IMG/VR virus record: IMGVR_UViG_3300010399_000004
Span: 1 to 64,000 of that record
DNA from: a virus
Length of the DNA stretch: 64,000 nucleotides
Reading direction: 5' to 3' (one strand)
Part shown: positions 40,117-49,385 of the stretch, piece after piece
How positions within the stretch are numbered: the stretch's first letter is position 1
Layout of the letters: every line of letters begins with the position of its first letter
Notes under the pieces: model-generated
Told to the model about the DNA's origin: nothing
The model's input: only the letters and a program-made list of their open reading frames with translations
Database searches by the model: none
Program-made: the position numbers and the translations under genes

Positions 40117-40695
40117 ATGAATATGAAGGAGATAACCATTGATGGTTTGAAAGCTCTGATTAGTTTGTCTGGGGATGATCCTACCCGCACAGGAATGGAA
40201 GAAACTCCAAACCGCTTTGTTAAAGCGTTCCTTGAGATGTGCAGCGGATATAAGGAGAATCCTTTAGATCATTTGCAGAAAGAATTTGATCTAAGTGATA
40301 CTGGCGACGGCCATACGCCCTATGGGGGCATGATTATTTCTAAAGACATTCCCTTTGTCAGTCTTTGTGAGCATCATATGCTGCCGTTTCATGGAACAAT
40401 TCATATGGGTTACATCCCCGGAGAATCAGGCAAAGTAGTGGGACTCTCAAAGCTGGCTCGTATGGCCGATGGTTATGCCAGGAGATTTCAAGTACAGGAA
40501 AGATTGACTCAGCAGATAGGTGACGGACTACAAAGTTTGAATCCACAGGGAGCTATCGTAGTGGTTCAAGCCCAGCACGCATGCCAATGTTTTCGTGGGG
40601 TTCGCAAATCGGGGAGCATGATCACTTCTGCGGTATATGGAGCTTTCAAAGAGCAACCTGCGAGGGAGGAATTCCTTACTTTGCTGCGTTTGTAG
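40117..40695 (+). CDS. folE: GTP cyclohydrolase I
   Basis: 192 residues from MNMKEITI. RTGMEETPNRFVKAF, SLCEHHMLPFHG (zinc Cys and catalytic His region) and HACQCFRGVRKSG (second zinc Cys) are diagnostic of FolE1. Supplies dihydroneopterin triphosphate, the first step of the 7-deazaguanine pathway. Last gene of the cluster; a palindrome follows 1 nt after the stop. Confidence 0.93.
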   Translation: MNMKEITIDGLKALISLSGDDPTRTGMEETPNRFVKAFLEMCSGYKENPLDHLQKEFDLSDTGDGHTPYGGMIISKDIPFVSLCEHHMLPFHGTIHMGYIPGESGKVVGLSKLARMADGYARRFQVQERLTQQIGDGLQSLNPQGAIVVVQAQHACQCFRGVRKSGSMITSAVYGAFKEQPAREEFLTLLRL

Positions 40696-40696
40696 A

Positions 40697-40713
40697 TTTG
40701 AAAACTTTTCAAA
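40697..40713 (+). repeat. 17-bp palindrome, exact, C centre
   Basis: Between folE and the portal promoter, 29 nt before its -35 box. Confidence 0.9.
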
Positions 40714-40742
40714 CTTGAAGGGAAATGCACAGTCAATGCAGA

Positions 40743-40771
40743 TTGACTTCCCCGCGTAACTGGTGAACAAT
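40743..40771 (+). promoter_or_regulatory. Class 3 promoter TTGACT-N17-AACAAT
   Basis: Upstream of the portal gene (ATG 40786). The -35 box is perfect, the -10 box weak. Confidence 0.5.
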
Positions 40772-40785
40772 CGCCCTGTTGCGTT

Positions 40786-42099
40786 ATGAAAAACATATTT
40801 CGCCGGAGTAATACCATATCCAAATCAAAGCGGGGGGAAGCTATTGCTGAAATGGCTATACCGGGACGCAAGGAACGCAGTTTCATTGAGAATCTGCTTC
40901 GCATCCCCATTCACGCTATGGGGGATTCCCGGTCCTATCTGGAAACGGGGAGTAAAAAAGTATGGGCTACCTTTCGGGCTTGCCACATTACTGCTTCTGC
41001 ACTCCTGACTACGGTGTTCAAGGTTGTGGGCTCAAGCACCGGGGCGGAGGTAAATAACCCCGAGATATCCCGCCTTCTCAAGTCCCCTAATCCTCACGAT
41101 TCATGGGAGGAGATTCTTTATCAGTGGGTGTTTCATATGAAGCTCACAGGGATGGCTTTCTGGTATAAGGATCAGATGAACGGTAAAGGGCAGCCTTTGC
41201 ATTTGTATCCTCTGATTCCGCAATATATCAGAATCATTCCCGATGAAAAGAAACGGATTGCGGGGTTTGAATATCAAATCAACGGCAGGAAGATTGAATT
41301 TGATGAAGAAGAGATTATCTTCTTTCGCCGCCCTCATCCTTCCAATATTATTTTGGGTATGGGGGACATTGAACCATCCACGGACCTTTACCGCAACTAC
41401 ATTACCCGTCAGACTCTGGAAAATCGCTTCCTGCAAAACGGGGCTATGCCTTCCGGTATCCTGACTAAAGAGGAAGAGGTAGGAGATGAGGAGGAGTGGA
41501 GAAAGATCAAAGAATGGTGGCGGGCTGAATACGAAGGCTCCGGTAATGCCGCTAAGACGGCTTTTCTCAATGGGAAGTGGAACTATACCAAGATGGGACT
41601 AACGCATCAGGAGATGCAATCCATCGAAAGCGAGCGTTGGAGTGTATCTCAGATATTCAATAATCACGGAGTTCCTTTGTCATTAGCGGGGCTGGAGAAG
41701 GCGGCTAACTATGCGACCGCTCGGCTCGACGAGATGAATTTTAAGCGCTATGAAGTAGTTCCCCTTCTCGATATCCTCGTAGGCAAGCTGAATGCTATGG
41801 GGTCGGACGGCCACGGGGTATTCATTCAGGCATATGCAACGGCGTGGTGGCTGGTGTATGAGCTTTCTGGATTGATCGACATTGAACAGCGTGTCAGGGA
41901 ATATAAACCGCTGGCTGAAATAGGGGCCATAACTTTGAACGAACTTCGGGTGCTTTGTGGGCTAGAGAAGCTGAACAACGCTTTGTTGGATCAGCATTTT
42001 GTGGCTTCCGGAAGGCTGCCTATTGAGATGGCAGGACTGGCTAATAATCCTCCGTCTGACGAGATTCCAAAGGAACCGAATGATTCGGTAGAAGCTTGA
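40786..42099 (+). CDS. HK97-type portal protein
   Basis: 437 residues. WATFRACHITASALLTTVFK, LLKSPNPHDSWEEIL, LTGMAFWYKDQ, LENRFLQNGAMPSGIL and ESERWSVSQIFNNHGVPLSLAG follow the order of HK97-family portals. Forms the dodecameric ring through which DNA enters and the tail attaches. First gene of the virion operon, behind its own promoter. Confidence 0.88.
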   Translation: MKNIFRRSNTISKSKRGEAIAEMAIPGRKERSFIENLLRIPIHAMGDSRSYLETGSKKVWATFRACHITASALLTTVFKVVGSSTGAEVNNPEISRLLKSPNPHDSWEEILYQWVFHMKLTGMAFWYKDQMNGKGQPLHLYPLIPQYIRIIPDEKKRIAGFEYQINGRKIEFDEEEIIFFRRPHPSNIILGMGDIEPSTDLYRNYITRQTLENRFLQNGAMPSGILTKEEEVGDEEEWRKIKEWWRAEYEGSGNAAKTAFLNGKWNYTKMGLTHQEMQSIESERWSVSQIFNNHGVPLSLAGLEKAANYATARLDEMNFKRYEVVPLLDILVGKLNAMGSDGHGVFIQAYATAWWLVYELSGLIDIEQRVREYKPLAEIGAITLNELRVLCGLEKLNNALLDQHFVASGRLPIEMAGLANNPPSDEIPKEPNDSVEA

Positions 42100-42129
42100 C
42101 AGGGTCCTTAATCTGGACACCATGTTTAT

Positions 42130-42735
42130 ATGTCCGAATCCGTTGTAAATACCCTTATCAATGGTCTTTTCAGTTTGGTTGCCCTGATCGCCGGATATTT
42201 TTTCCGAATACTGTTGGTGTGGTATAAGGGCAAAGATTCCCGAAAGTTTGCCCACGTTATCGGCAGGGTCAAGGACGTGTATGGTCATATCGGGATTCTC
42301 AGAAGGGAAACAAAAGCTTTGCGGGTCCTGGTAGTAAAAGCCCACAACGGAGGGGGAAAACCCAAGCTTTCCGGCCCTCTTTACGCGTCTGTTCTTTATG
42401 GAGACTGGGAGCAGAACATGACAGATGCATCCGAATGGGTTAATCAGAGGCTGGACGAGGGATATGTAACTACACTAAATGATATGCTTGCTGCGGGGGA
42501 AGGATGGGTAGATATGCGGACTGAGAATCTAAAAGACGGACAACTAAAGGATATGCTGGCTGCTGATAACGTGGAGCACGCTATGTTTTTTTGCCTGGCC
42601 CAGCTTCACGATTCCTTGCTGTATCTCAGCATCAATTTTGGAAACGCCAACGTAATGCAGGCGCGCCAGCGTTCTATTATACGCGAGATCGTAAACAATA
42701 TGCGTGCGTTGTTCAAAGCAGAGCCGGTATCATAA
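42130..42735 (+). CDS. Membrane-anchored protein after portal
   Basis: 201 residues. One N-terminal transmembrane helix (about 8-29, INGLFSLVALIAGYFFRILLV), then a soluble alpha/beta domain (LRVLVVKAHNGGGKP) that may be GAF-like. Function unknown. Unusual position inside a head operon. Confidence 0.5.
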   Translation: MSESVVNTLINGLFSLVALIAGYFFRILLVWYKGKDSRKFAHVIGRVKDVYGHIGILRRETKALRVLVVKAHNGGGKPKLSGPLYASVLYGDWEQNMTDASEWVNQRLDEGYVTTLNDMLAAGEGWVDMRTENLKDGQLKDMLAADNVEHAMFFCLAQLHDSLLYLSINFGNANVMQARQRSIIREIVNNMRALFKAEPVS

Positions 42736-42744
42736 TGCAATACT

Positions 42745-43203
42745 ATGCCTCCCCCCGGTTCATCCAACGATAGATGGAATGTGGAAACACTACACATTCA
42801 TTTAATGTCGTTGATAAGTGCCGCGGAGACTCTTAACAGTCAGCGATTCGGAGCGCAGGAGACGCAGGTAGGCACGGCTATGGTTGCGGCAGAGAAGGCG
42901 GTAAATGCCGCTCTGGCTTCATCAGACAAGGCTATTTCTGTGGCCAGCGTCATTGCTGAAAAGTGGCGGGAGAATGCCAACGAATGGCGGGGGGCTATGG
43001 AGGATAAAGATAAAACCTACGCCACCCTAGTAATGTTCATAGCTCTTACAAAAGAACTGGATGCACTGACTTCCAGATTCAATAAAGGGGAATCGACTGC
43101 GCAGGGGGCGCATCAGGGCACTAGTAGAATCGGAGCTACTATTCTTTATATATTAACGGCTGCTTCTCTTATCCTATCCGTTTTTACTTTCTTCCGTAAA
43201 TAG
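42745..43203 (+). CDS. Coiled-coil protein with C-terminal transmembrane helix
   Basis: 152 residues. Ala-rich coiled coil (about 35-105) and a C-terminal membrane segment (ATILYILTAASLILSVFTFF). Such proteins occur next to head genes in many phages, sometimes annotated as holin-like. Unknown function. Confidence 0.5.
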   Translation: MPPPGSSNDRWNVETLHIHLMSLISAAETLNSQRFGAQETQVGTAMVAAEKAVNAALASSDKAISVASVIAEKWRENANEWRGAMEDKDKTYATLVMFIALTKELDALTSRFNKGESTAQGAHQGTSRIGATILYILTAASLILSVFTFFRK

Positions 43204-43209
43204 CTTCCT

Positions 43210-44148
43210 ATGTCCCAATGGAACTACAGACCATGCATTTGCCCTCGGCATCCAATAACAAGGATTCCGGCCCCTTCTTTACTGTTGGATAAAGCAAGGG
43301 AAAGCACCCCATTTGATAATGACTGGAATCAGAAAAAGCTCTTGAAGCTTATAGCTGATATGATTCGTGCTCACAGGGTAGCCGTTGCCCGCGGTGTAAA
43401 AGCTTTGGTGTTAAAGCTTTCGTTATTCTTTTCCCGGCAGTCCACAATGATTGAGGATGGGTTTCGCCTTAGCTATTCAAATCACTCTGGCAACCATCAT
43501 GGCGCAGTAGTGTTGTCGGCAGATACGCACGAAGCGTTATGGAGAGGAAATATCGAAAGGGTATTCAGAGCTACGGCCCTGGAGTTTGATGCTTTGCTTT
43601 TGAAAATTTTTCAAAGCACCGCAGATATTTCCTATGCCGCAACTTTGTCTCTGCTTGGATTGATCGAATCCATGATAGGCCGGGCGCGAGTAAATCAGCG
43701 GGTAAGAAGACTGCTTCAATCCAGTCCCGGAATACTGGAGACTGCAAAAATTCGCTGGTATTCTTTGATCCATAAATTTGTGCGGGAGGATAAGCTGGAT
43801 GTGGCCCAAACCTTGGCAGCAACGATTAGAAAAATAGATGAAACTACTCGCGCACATATCCCTACGATTGCCCGCACGGAAGCAGGAAGGGCGGCTGACG
43901 AGGGGCGTAAACAGGGACTAATAGACTCACAAAAGGTGAAAACTATATCAGTAATTGGCTGTCAGGCCCGCGAAAGGAATTCTCCGCAGTATCGGGGGGA
44001 ATCTACATGCAACATCGAACGAGTGCCTATCTACGATATTGATTTACTAGAGTTCCATCCTAACCATACTGGCACAATAGTTCCCTCAGAGTTTGTGGAC
44101 CGCATACAGCCTCCGATTCCTGGGCTGGAAAGAGAGCCGGGGGAGTAA
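43210..44148 (+). CDS. Possible head morphogenesis (MuF-like) protein
   Basis: 312 residues, mostly helical. The C-terminal part, PTIARTEAGRAADEGRKQG...CQARERN, then an FHPNH segment, resembles the MuF/SPP1 gp7 pattern (ARTE...G...CxxR...H). The position after the portal supports it. A palindrome variant (43599) encodes LKIFQ. Confidence 0.5.
   Translation: MSQWNYRPCICPRHPITRIPAPSLLLDKARESTPFDNDWNQKKLLKLIADMIRAHRVAVARGVKALVLKLSLFFSRQSTMIEDGFRLSYSNHSGNHHGAVVLSADTHEALWRGNIERVFRATALEFDALLLKIFQSTADISYAATLSLLGLIESMIGRARVNQRVRRLLQSSPGILETAKIRWYSLIHKFVREDKLDVAQTLAATIRKIDETTRAHIPTIARTEAGRAADEGRKQGLIDSQKVKTISVIGCQARERNSPQYRGESTCNIERVPIYDIDLLEFHPNHTGTIVPSEFVDRIQPPIPGLEREPGE
43599..43615 (+). repeat. 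Palindrome variant, T centre, in coding sequence
   Basis: TTTGAAAATTTTTCAAA inside the 43210 gene, translated LKIFQ. Confidence 0.75.
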
Positions 44149-44157
44149 AAGATTTCC

Positions 44158-44185
44158 TTGCACCCCCTTCCTAATGTTGTAGATA
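44158..44185 (+). promoter_or_regulatory. Class 3-like promoter TTGCAC-N16-TAGATA
   Basis: Upstream of the 44198 gene; the spacer begins CCCCTTCC like other class 3 promoters. Confidence 0.4.
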
Positions 44186-44197
44186 TAGGGCAAACTT

Positions 44198-44785
44198 ATG
44201 AATGCTTTTGTCCGCGCTCGCTATACTGGCCCACCTACCCGTCTCGGTTCTTATGGGTTTCTGAAAACAGGCACAGAGGTTTCTATATCCTGGCGTGACT
44301 GGCAATACATGGAAGACCATAACAAGGATGGACAGCCGGATAATTTCGAAAAGCTGGGGGAATCAGATGTTTCGGAAGATTTGGTTCATCCTGATGTGGC
44401 TTTGGATATTCCTGTTGAATCTGAGTCCATTGGGAAAGAAGGGGGCGACGATGGTGTGCCTATCCGATTGGTGGAAGGAGATGAAGAGGATGAAGAGGAA
44501 CTTACCCAAGAAGTGGGAGGGACTGAGTCCCTTAAATTGGTAGAAGAAAAAGAAGATGGGGAAACTGATAATTCGGAATCGGAACAATCCGAAGAGAAGA
44601 CCGACGTTATTGCGGAAGATTCGGAAGAGCAAACTGTTGACTCTTACGACGAGCTTACCGTTGCGCAGTTGAAAGAACAGCTTTCCCTCCGCGATAAAGA
44701 AATCCCCCACCGCGCTACCAAGAAAGAGCTTATCGCTTTGATTCAGGCTGCGGATGCAGAATTAGATAAAGCAGAACCCGCTTAA
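44198..44785 (+). CDS. Acidic protein with C-terminal SAP/LEM-like helix pair
   Basis: 195 residues. N-terminal 50 residues are globular. Residues 55-150 are extremely acidic (Glu/Asp/Ser) and likely disordered. The C-terminus YDELTVAQLKEQLSLRDKEI continues into HRATKKELIALIQ and resembles a SAP/HeH-type motif common in phage head proteins near the capsid gene. Possibly a scaffold-associated or decoration factor. Confidence 0.5.
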   Translation: MNAFVRARYTGPPTRLGSYGFLKTGTEVSISWRDWQYMEDHNKDGQPDNFEKLGESDVSEDLVHPDVALDIPVESESIGKEGGDDGVPIRLVEGDEEDEEELTQEVGGTESLKLVEEKEDGETDNSESEQSEEKTDVIAEDSEEQTVDSYDELTVAQLKEQLSLRDKEIPHRATKKELIALIQAADAELDKAEPA

Positions 44786-44793
44786 CTGCGGAG

Positions 44794-44810
44794 TTTGAAA
44801 ACTTTTCAAA
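44794..44810 (+). repeat. 17-bp palindrome, exact, C centre
   Basis: Intergenic, 10 nt before the prohead protease ATG. Confidence 0.9.
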
Positions 44811-44820
44811 ACATAACATA

Positions 44821-45660
44821 ATGAAGAAACTCTTTGTTGGCCCCCGGCGCAAAGCTGCTCCGGCCCCTTCCATGAAAGGACATCCCGTTTTTATTGAGCA
44901 GGATGGACAAAAGATAGTGGCCGTTATATCCGAGGAGCTTTCTGGGGATAGACTTAGCATTGAGTTGACTTTGCCGGACGCTGATGGGGTTCTGCACAAA
45001 ACGGGTTCTTTCCTAGTAATCGAAAAGTCTGCGGTCCGGAAAGGAGAGGATGTAGTTATCTCCCCAAACGATTACAAAATCAAAGAGTGGAGCGCCCAAA
45101 CGGATATCGTAATCCCTGCGGATGAAAAAGCTCCTACCCCCGTGCGGGAAGGCGGGGAGGCTAAGGGCCGCGTTGTGGATTATGAGAATGTGACCATTAC
45201 TGGATTCCTTTCTACGTTTGCTTCTACGACGCCAAGGGACCGCGACGGGGATTATGTTATGGACGGAGCTTTCAATGCCACTTTGGCAGAGTTTAAGCGT
45301 AACCCTGTTATGTTGATTGACCATCGCAACGCGGTGGACCATCTGGCAGGGAGCTTTACCAAGATAGGGGCCAATGCTCAGGGGCTGGCTATTGAAGGCA
45401 AGATTTCCAATGCCCCCGGCCTTTGCGATCTTCGTTTCAAGGTAGCGGAGGGGCATCTGAAAGCCCTTTCGATGGGGGGAATCTTCTATTACGATGACGA
45501 CGGCCGGGGTATCAAAGAGGTTAAGCTTTTTGAAGGCTCCATCGTTCCCGTTCCCGCCAATCAGGATGCTTTGTTTTCTGTTCGTGCTTTGACCGCGGTT
45601 ACAGCGGCCAAGCAATTCAGAGCTTTTTCCGTCTCTGGCAAATCTTTGGCCGTTGCGTAA
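44821..45660 (+). CDS. HK97-type prohead serine protease
   Basis: 279 residues. An N-terminal extension of about 120 residues precedes the core: PVMLIDHRN with catalytic H168, LKALSMGG with S217, and EVKLFEGSIVPVPANQDA typical of peptidase U35. Cleaves scaffold/delta segments during capsid maturation. The N-terminal extension is unusual and has its own beta-rich composition. Confidence 0.85.
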   Translation: MKKLFVGPRRKAAPAPSMKGHPVFIEQDGQKIVAVISEELSGDRLSIELTLPDADGVLHKTGSFLVIEKSAVRKGEDVVISPNDYKIKEWSAQTDIVIPADEKAPTPVREGGEAKGRVVDYENVTITGFLSTFASTTPRDRDGDYVMDGAFNATLAEFKRNPVMLIDHRNAVDHLAGSFTKIGANAQGLAIEGKISNAPGLCDLRFKVAEGHLKALSMGGIFYYDDDGRGIKEVKLFEGSIVPVPANQDALFSVRALTAVTAAKQFRAFSVSGKSLAVA

Positions 45661-45694
45661 TTCATTTTCTTAACTACACCAATTTACTTTTTGT

Positions 45695-46678
45695 ATGACC
45701 ATAGTTCCTTCTGTTTCTATCGACTTTCTGGCCAGAACTACGGCTAATAACGTCAACATTTTGGATTCCTTCCGCGTGGGGATTACCAATGTAGTTCCAG
45801 AGTTTCCTGAATCCTGCAACCAGGTTGTAGCTAACGAAGTTGTCTTCGATGCGACAGATATAACCGATTGGGAGCTTTCTCTTTTGATGGGAGTCAGAAG
45901 TTCCTATACATCAGTTGAATCCGGGGCCGTGGTTAGTCCCTATTGGCGCAATGCCGACGGGGAAGTTGTTTTCCTTTCCAAGATATACGGCATTGTGGTT
46001 CAGTGCCTTGCCCACACCCCCACGGACGATGGAAGCCGGTCTGGGTGGACAGTGGCCATTCAGGATGCAGAAGTTCTTGATTTTGGAGAATTACTGACCC
46101 CCCTTCCTGATGTTGTAGGGTATGTGGACAGTGTAGGCAGCGTTTGGCTGCAAACGTTTCCTGACGGTCTGCTCATTACCTCCGCTACTCTTATAGCCAT
46201 TACCCCTTTGCAGGATCAGATGGCTGGAAATTTTAGGATTACCCTTTTAGGAGAATCTACAGAAAGCGAAGTATGGGCTCTGACCCCCTTCTTTAGTAGC
46301 ATTACGGGAGTGCATGCTACAAACGTAATTACTGCAACGGGGCATACATTTGAAAACGATGACGCAGTTATGCTTCCTACTTTAACAGGGGGTGGACCGG
46401 AAATAGAGGTTGATACTATCTATTATATAGGAGACGTATCCGGCGATACGTTCAAACTATACGACGCTCTGGGTGGAAGCATTATCAATTTTTCTGCCAC
46501 GATTACAGATGGCTCTATAATGCTGGAAGCTGGAAGATATCGTGTAGGGGATTTGGTTACTCAGGACGGTGTGTTATTTAAGCAATGGCTTTGCACCGTC
46601 GCGCACTACTCTTCTGCTGTATTTGAGCCAGGAGTTGGAGGAGACTGGGAAGATGTTTGGCAGGATGTAACCAATTGA
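45695..46678 (+). CDS. Structural protein with carbohydrate-binding-like C-terminus
   Basis: 327 residues. The middle segment ATGHTFENDDAVMLPTLTGG...TIYYIGDVSGDTFKLYDA (about 217-265) is a common phage virion module. The C-terminal YRVGDLVTQDG...PGVGGDWEDVW resembles CBM5/12-type chitin-binding domains. Possibly a head fibre or decoration protein. Confidence 0.5.
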   Translation: MTIVPSVSIDFLARTTANNVNILDSFRVGITNVVPEFPESCNQVVANEVVFDATDITDWELSLLMGVRSSYTSVESGAVVSPYWRNADGEVVFLSKIYGIVVQCLAHTPTDDGSRSGWTVAIQDAEVLDFGELLTPLPDVVGYVDSVGSVWLQTFPDGLLITSATLIAITPLQDQMAGNFRITLLGESTESEVWALTPFFSSITGVHATNVITATGHTFENDDAVMLPTLTGGGPEIEVDTIYYIGDVSGDTFKLYDALGGSIINFSATITDGSIMLEAGRYRVGDLVTQDGVLFKQWLCTVAHYSSAVFEPGVGGDWEDVWQDVTN

Positions 46679-46692
46679 TTTTTACTGATTTT

Positions 46693-47313
46693 ATGACTAA
46701 AGACCAAGCCATTACAGAAGCGGTCAAGCTTCTAAAAGAAAAGCAAAGTGGGAATTTGTCTGACGATGAGTTTTCTTCGCAAATCGAATCTTTAGCTGCG
46801 GGGATTGGAATATCACCAAACTCCCGATTGGTGAAGCTGGCGGAATTGAGGATCAATAATGTGCAAGCTCCGAAGCAAAGAACGCAGAAACAAGACCTTG
46901 CTGTAAACTTTACGGCCCCGCCTTCTCAAGCTCGGGATGAAACTCCAAAGGTAGGACCTTTCTCGTTGATAAAAGAAGGAGTTTCCGACGAAGATGGGGG
47001 GCTTGTATTCTCTGATCTTCCCCCCGGAGAACGATTTGTTATTATCAATCTCCCATCAAACGGAGTTTCCTATGGTCCCCAGCCTGATGCCATAATGGGG
47101 GGAGGGACGGTGCGCAGAACCTTTACAGCGGTGGCAACTTTTTTTCCTGGTCAGGCACAGATACCTCTCTCGAAGGGGCCGGTTGGCCCTGTGCCGGATG
47201 CTCTCCTCATTGATACCAAAATTCACCCGGTTATTCGCACAGGGAAGGCGCAGGAGCCTTCCGAAACGCAAAAGGAAGGAGAAGACCTTGCCGGGGAGGA
47301 TGTCCCTTCTTAG
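46693..47313 (+). CDS. Unknown virion-operon protein
   Basis: 206 residues from MTKDQAITEA. Helical N-terminus (1-65), then a beta domain (LVFSDLPPGERFVIINLPSN). Followed by a strong terminator, so it closes the 44-47 kb operon. Confidence 0.5.
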   Translation: MTKDQAITEAVKLLKEKQSGNLSDDEFSSQIESLAAGIGISPNSRLVKLAELRINNVQAPKQRTQKQDLAVNFTAPPSQARDETPKVGPFSLIKEGVSDEDGGLVFSDLPPGERFVIINLPSNGVSYGPQPDAIMGGGTVRRTFTAVATFFPGQAQIPLSKGPVGPVPDALLIDTKIHPVIRTGKAQEPSETQKEGEDLAGEDVPS

Positions 47314-47352
47314 AGGCTCCTACGCGTTCTTTTTTCCTGGGGTTGCAGAAAT

Positions 47353-47388
47353 AACCCGGTCCCGTTTTAAGCGGGACCGGGTTTTTTA
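47353..47388 (+). terminator. Strong Rho-independent terminator
   Basis: AACCCGGTCCCG (47353-47364) pairs perfectly with CGGGACCGGGTT (47372-47383) across a 7-nt loop, followed by a T-run. Confidence 0.9.
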
Positions 47389-47419
47389 TTGTATTGGAAT
47401 ATAAAAAGGATAAAAAGGA

Positions 47420-47436
47420 TTTGAAAACTTTTCAAA
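47420..47436 (+). repeat. 17-bp palindrome, exact, C centre
   Basis: In the 244-nt gap between terminator and major capsid gene. Confidence 0.9.
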
Positions 47437-47556
47437 TCGTGGTGTTGTAGGCGCGTCGGCCAGCTTCATGCAAAACAGAAACCGCCAGTGGGAGTAATGC
47501 CAGCCTGTCTGCCCGCCTTCCCAATAAACAACCAAAACACAATCATACGTAACTAA

Positions 47557-49272
47557 ATGAAAACTGCACAGATTGCACGTCTCAAAGCTCTCCTGGCGAA
47601 GGGTGAAACTCTCACTGGCGATGAAGCCAAGGAATTGCTCAAACTCAAGACCCTCGCGGCCAAGAGTAAGTTCGATCCGGAAACCGGGGAGGCAATTGTT
47701 GGCGATGCCAACAAAGATAACAAGGATGAACCCGACGAAGGGCTTAGCGAGGAAGCCGTCAAAACGCTGGTAGCTGAATCCACTGCCAAGGCTTTTGAGG
47801 GCATCGGCTTGGACAAAGAAACAGTCAAAGCGCTCAAGGATCGTCTTGAGCAGAATACGGTTTCCACCCCAGAAGAAATCCAAAAGGCCATCAAGGACGT
47901 TCTTGGTGGAGAGAATGTGGACATGAAGGCGCTGGCGGAAGCTATAAAAAAGGGCCTGCCCGCCTCTGCTCTAACGGAAGAAAAAGTCAAAGGTTTGCTT
48001 ACGCAGATGTTTGATGAATTCAAGACTTCCCAGCGCAAGGAATCCAAGATGGCTTTTCCCAGTGGCGAAGCCAATTTCCCCATTGAGCATCGTTCCGGCA
48101 ATATGACGGTTGCCGCCAAACAGCTTCTCAATATCTGCATGATGCATGTAGGGGAGGAGGGTCTGGCCAAGTCCGATGGTGGCCGCGGCATCAAGCGTCC
48201 CACAAGCATGAATGATGGTATTACTGACGAACAAATCAAAGCCGCCGTTCGCAGCGGAGATATGTTCGCCAAGCAGGTGCGTCAGGAATGTGTCTATGGC
48301 CGCAAAACCGCTATCACTGCGGGCGGAACTGGAACCGGTGCCGAATTCGTCAATACGGACCTGTCCAGCGATTTGCAGGCTCGGATGTATATGGAATCTC
48401 AACTCGCCTCCTTCCTGGTGGCCAGTGAGATTACCATGCCGTCCAACCCGTTCAAGCTTCCGCTGAGCACTTCCCGGCCCACGTTCTATAAGGGGTCGGA
48501 AGGGGGCACCCCAACGGTTTCCAATCCAGGGACTGCGGCTATCACGCTGGATGCGCAAAAGCTCATTGGTTACTGCGAATACTCTTATGAAGCGGACGAG
48601 GATGCTATTATTGCTATCCTTCCCTGGATGCAGGAAATGCTTGCCAAAGCCGCCGCGGAAGCGCTTGAGGACGCCTTCATCAATGGGGATACTACTGGCT
48701 CCCACATGGACTCTGATGTGACCGGGGCCACGGATGCCCGCAAGCTCTTCAAGGGTCTGCGCTACTACGCCAAGGCCGTTGCAGCGCTCAAGGTGTCCTT
48801 CGCTACCGGCGGTATCACCAGCGCCAATATCGGGGCTCTCCGCAAGGCAATGGGTAAATACGGCATGAAACCGGCGGATATGTTCCTGCTATGCGGAACT
48901 TCCGGCTACAACGATATTGTTCTTCTGGCCGAAACCCTGACCGCGGAGAAAGCGGGGGCAGCGGCCCGTATTCTTACGGGTAACGCTCCTCAAATATTTG
49001 GTATTCCGATCATCCCCTCTTCCAAGATGCGGGAAGACCTTAATGCCTCCGGGGTTTACGACGGGTCCACCGTTACCAAGGGTTCCCTCCTGCTAGTCCA
49101 CCGGCCAGCATGGTATGTTGGCGTGAAGCGCGGACTGATGATTGAAGTCGATACGAACAAACTCACTCAGGTCAACCAGGTGATCGCTTCGTTCCGTCGG
49201 GACTTCAAGCCCCGCGAAACACCTTCAGCTACTGAACAGACAGTTGTGTTAGGATATAACTTCACAGCTTGA
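47557..49272 (+). CDS. HK97-type major capsid protein with N-terminal delta/scaffold region
   Basis: 571 residues. Residues 1-165 are charged and helical (a delta/scaffold-like domain expected to be removed by the protease). The HK97 fold follows: GAEFVNTDLSSDLQARMYM, TMPSNPFKLPLSTSRPTFYK, NGDTTGSHM, and the GIPIIPSSKMRED/LVHRPAWYVGVKRGL region. GC-ending codons dominate, as expected for the most abundant protein. A perfect terminator hairpin follows. Confidence 0.9.
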   Translation: MKTAQIARLKALLAKGETLTGDEAKELLKLKTLAAKSKFDPETGEAIVGDANKDNKDEPDEGLSEEAVKTLVAESTAKAFEGIGLDKETVKALKDRLEQNTVSTPEEIQKAIKDVLGGENVDMKALAEAIKKGLPASALTEEKVKGLLTQMFDEFKTSQRKESKMAFPSGEANFPIEHRSGNMTVAAKQLLNICMMHVGEEGLAKSDGGRGIKRPTSMNDGITDEQIKAAVRSGDMFAKQVRQECVYGRKTAITAGGTGTGAEFVNTDLSSDLQARMYMESQLASFLVASEITMPSNPFKLPLSTSRPTFYKGSEGGTPTVSNPGTAAITLDAQKLIGYCEYSYEADEDAIIAILPWMQEMLAKAAAEALEDAFINGDTTGSHMDSDVTGATDARKLFKGLRYYAKAVAALKVSFATGGITSANIGALRKAMGKYGMKPADMFLLCGTSGYNDIVLLAETLTAEKAGAAARILTGNAPQIFGIPIIPSSKMREDLNASGVYDGSTVTKGSLLLVHRPAWYVGVKRGLMIEVDTNKLTQVNQVIASFRRDFKPRETPSATEQTVVLGYNFTA

Positions 49273-49343
49273 TCCTAAACTACTGGGCACTGACAGTTGA
49301 AAACTGTGTGGTGGTTCCAGTGTGTAGCACCACTACGCGACAG

Positions 49344-49380
49344 CCCCCGCCTTCCATGAGAAGGCGGGGGTTTGTTGTTT
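49344..49380 (+). terminator. Perfect hairpin terminator, probably bidirectional
   Basis: CCCCCGCCTTC (49344-49354), loop CATGA, GAAGGCGGGGG (49360-49370), T-rich tail. Lies between the capsid gene and the convergent minus-strand gene. Confidence 0.9.
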
Positions 49381-49385
49381 TGAGG

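Noticed and set aside
47971-48705. 244-codon minus-strand frame
   Set aside because: Antisense to the major capsid gene, whose identity is secure.
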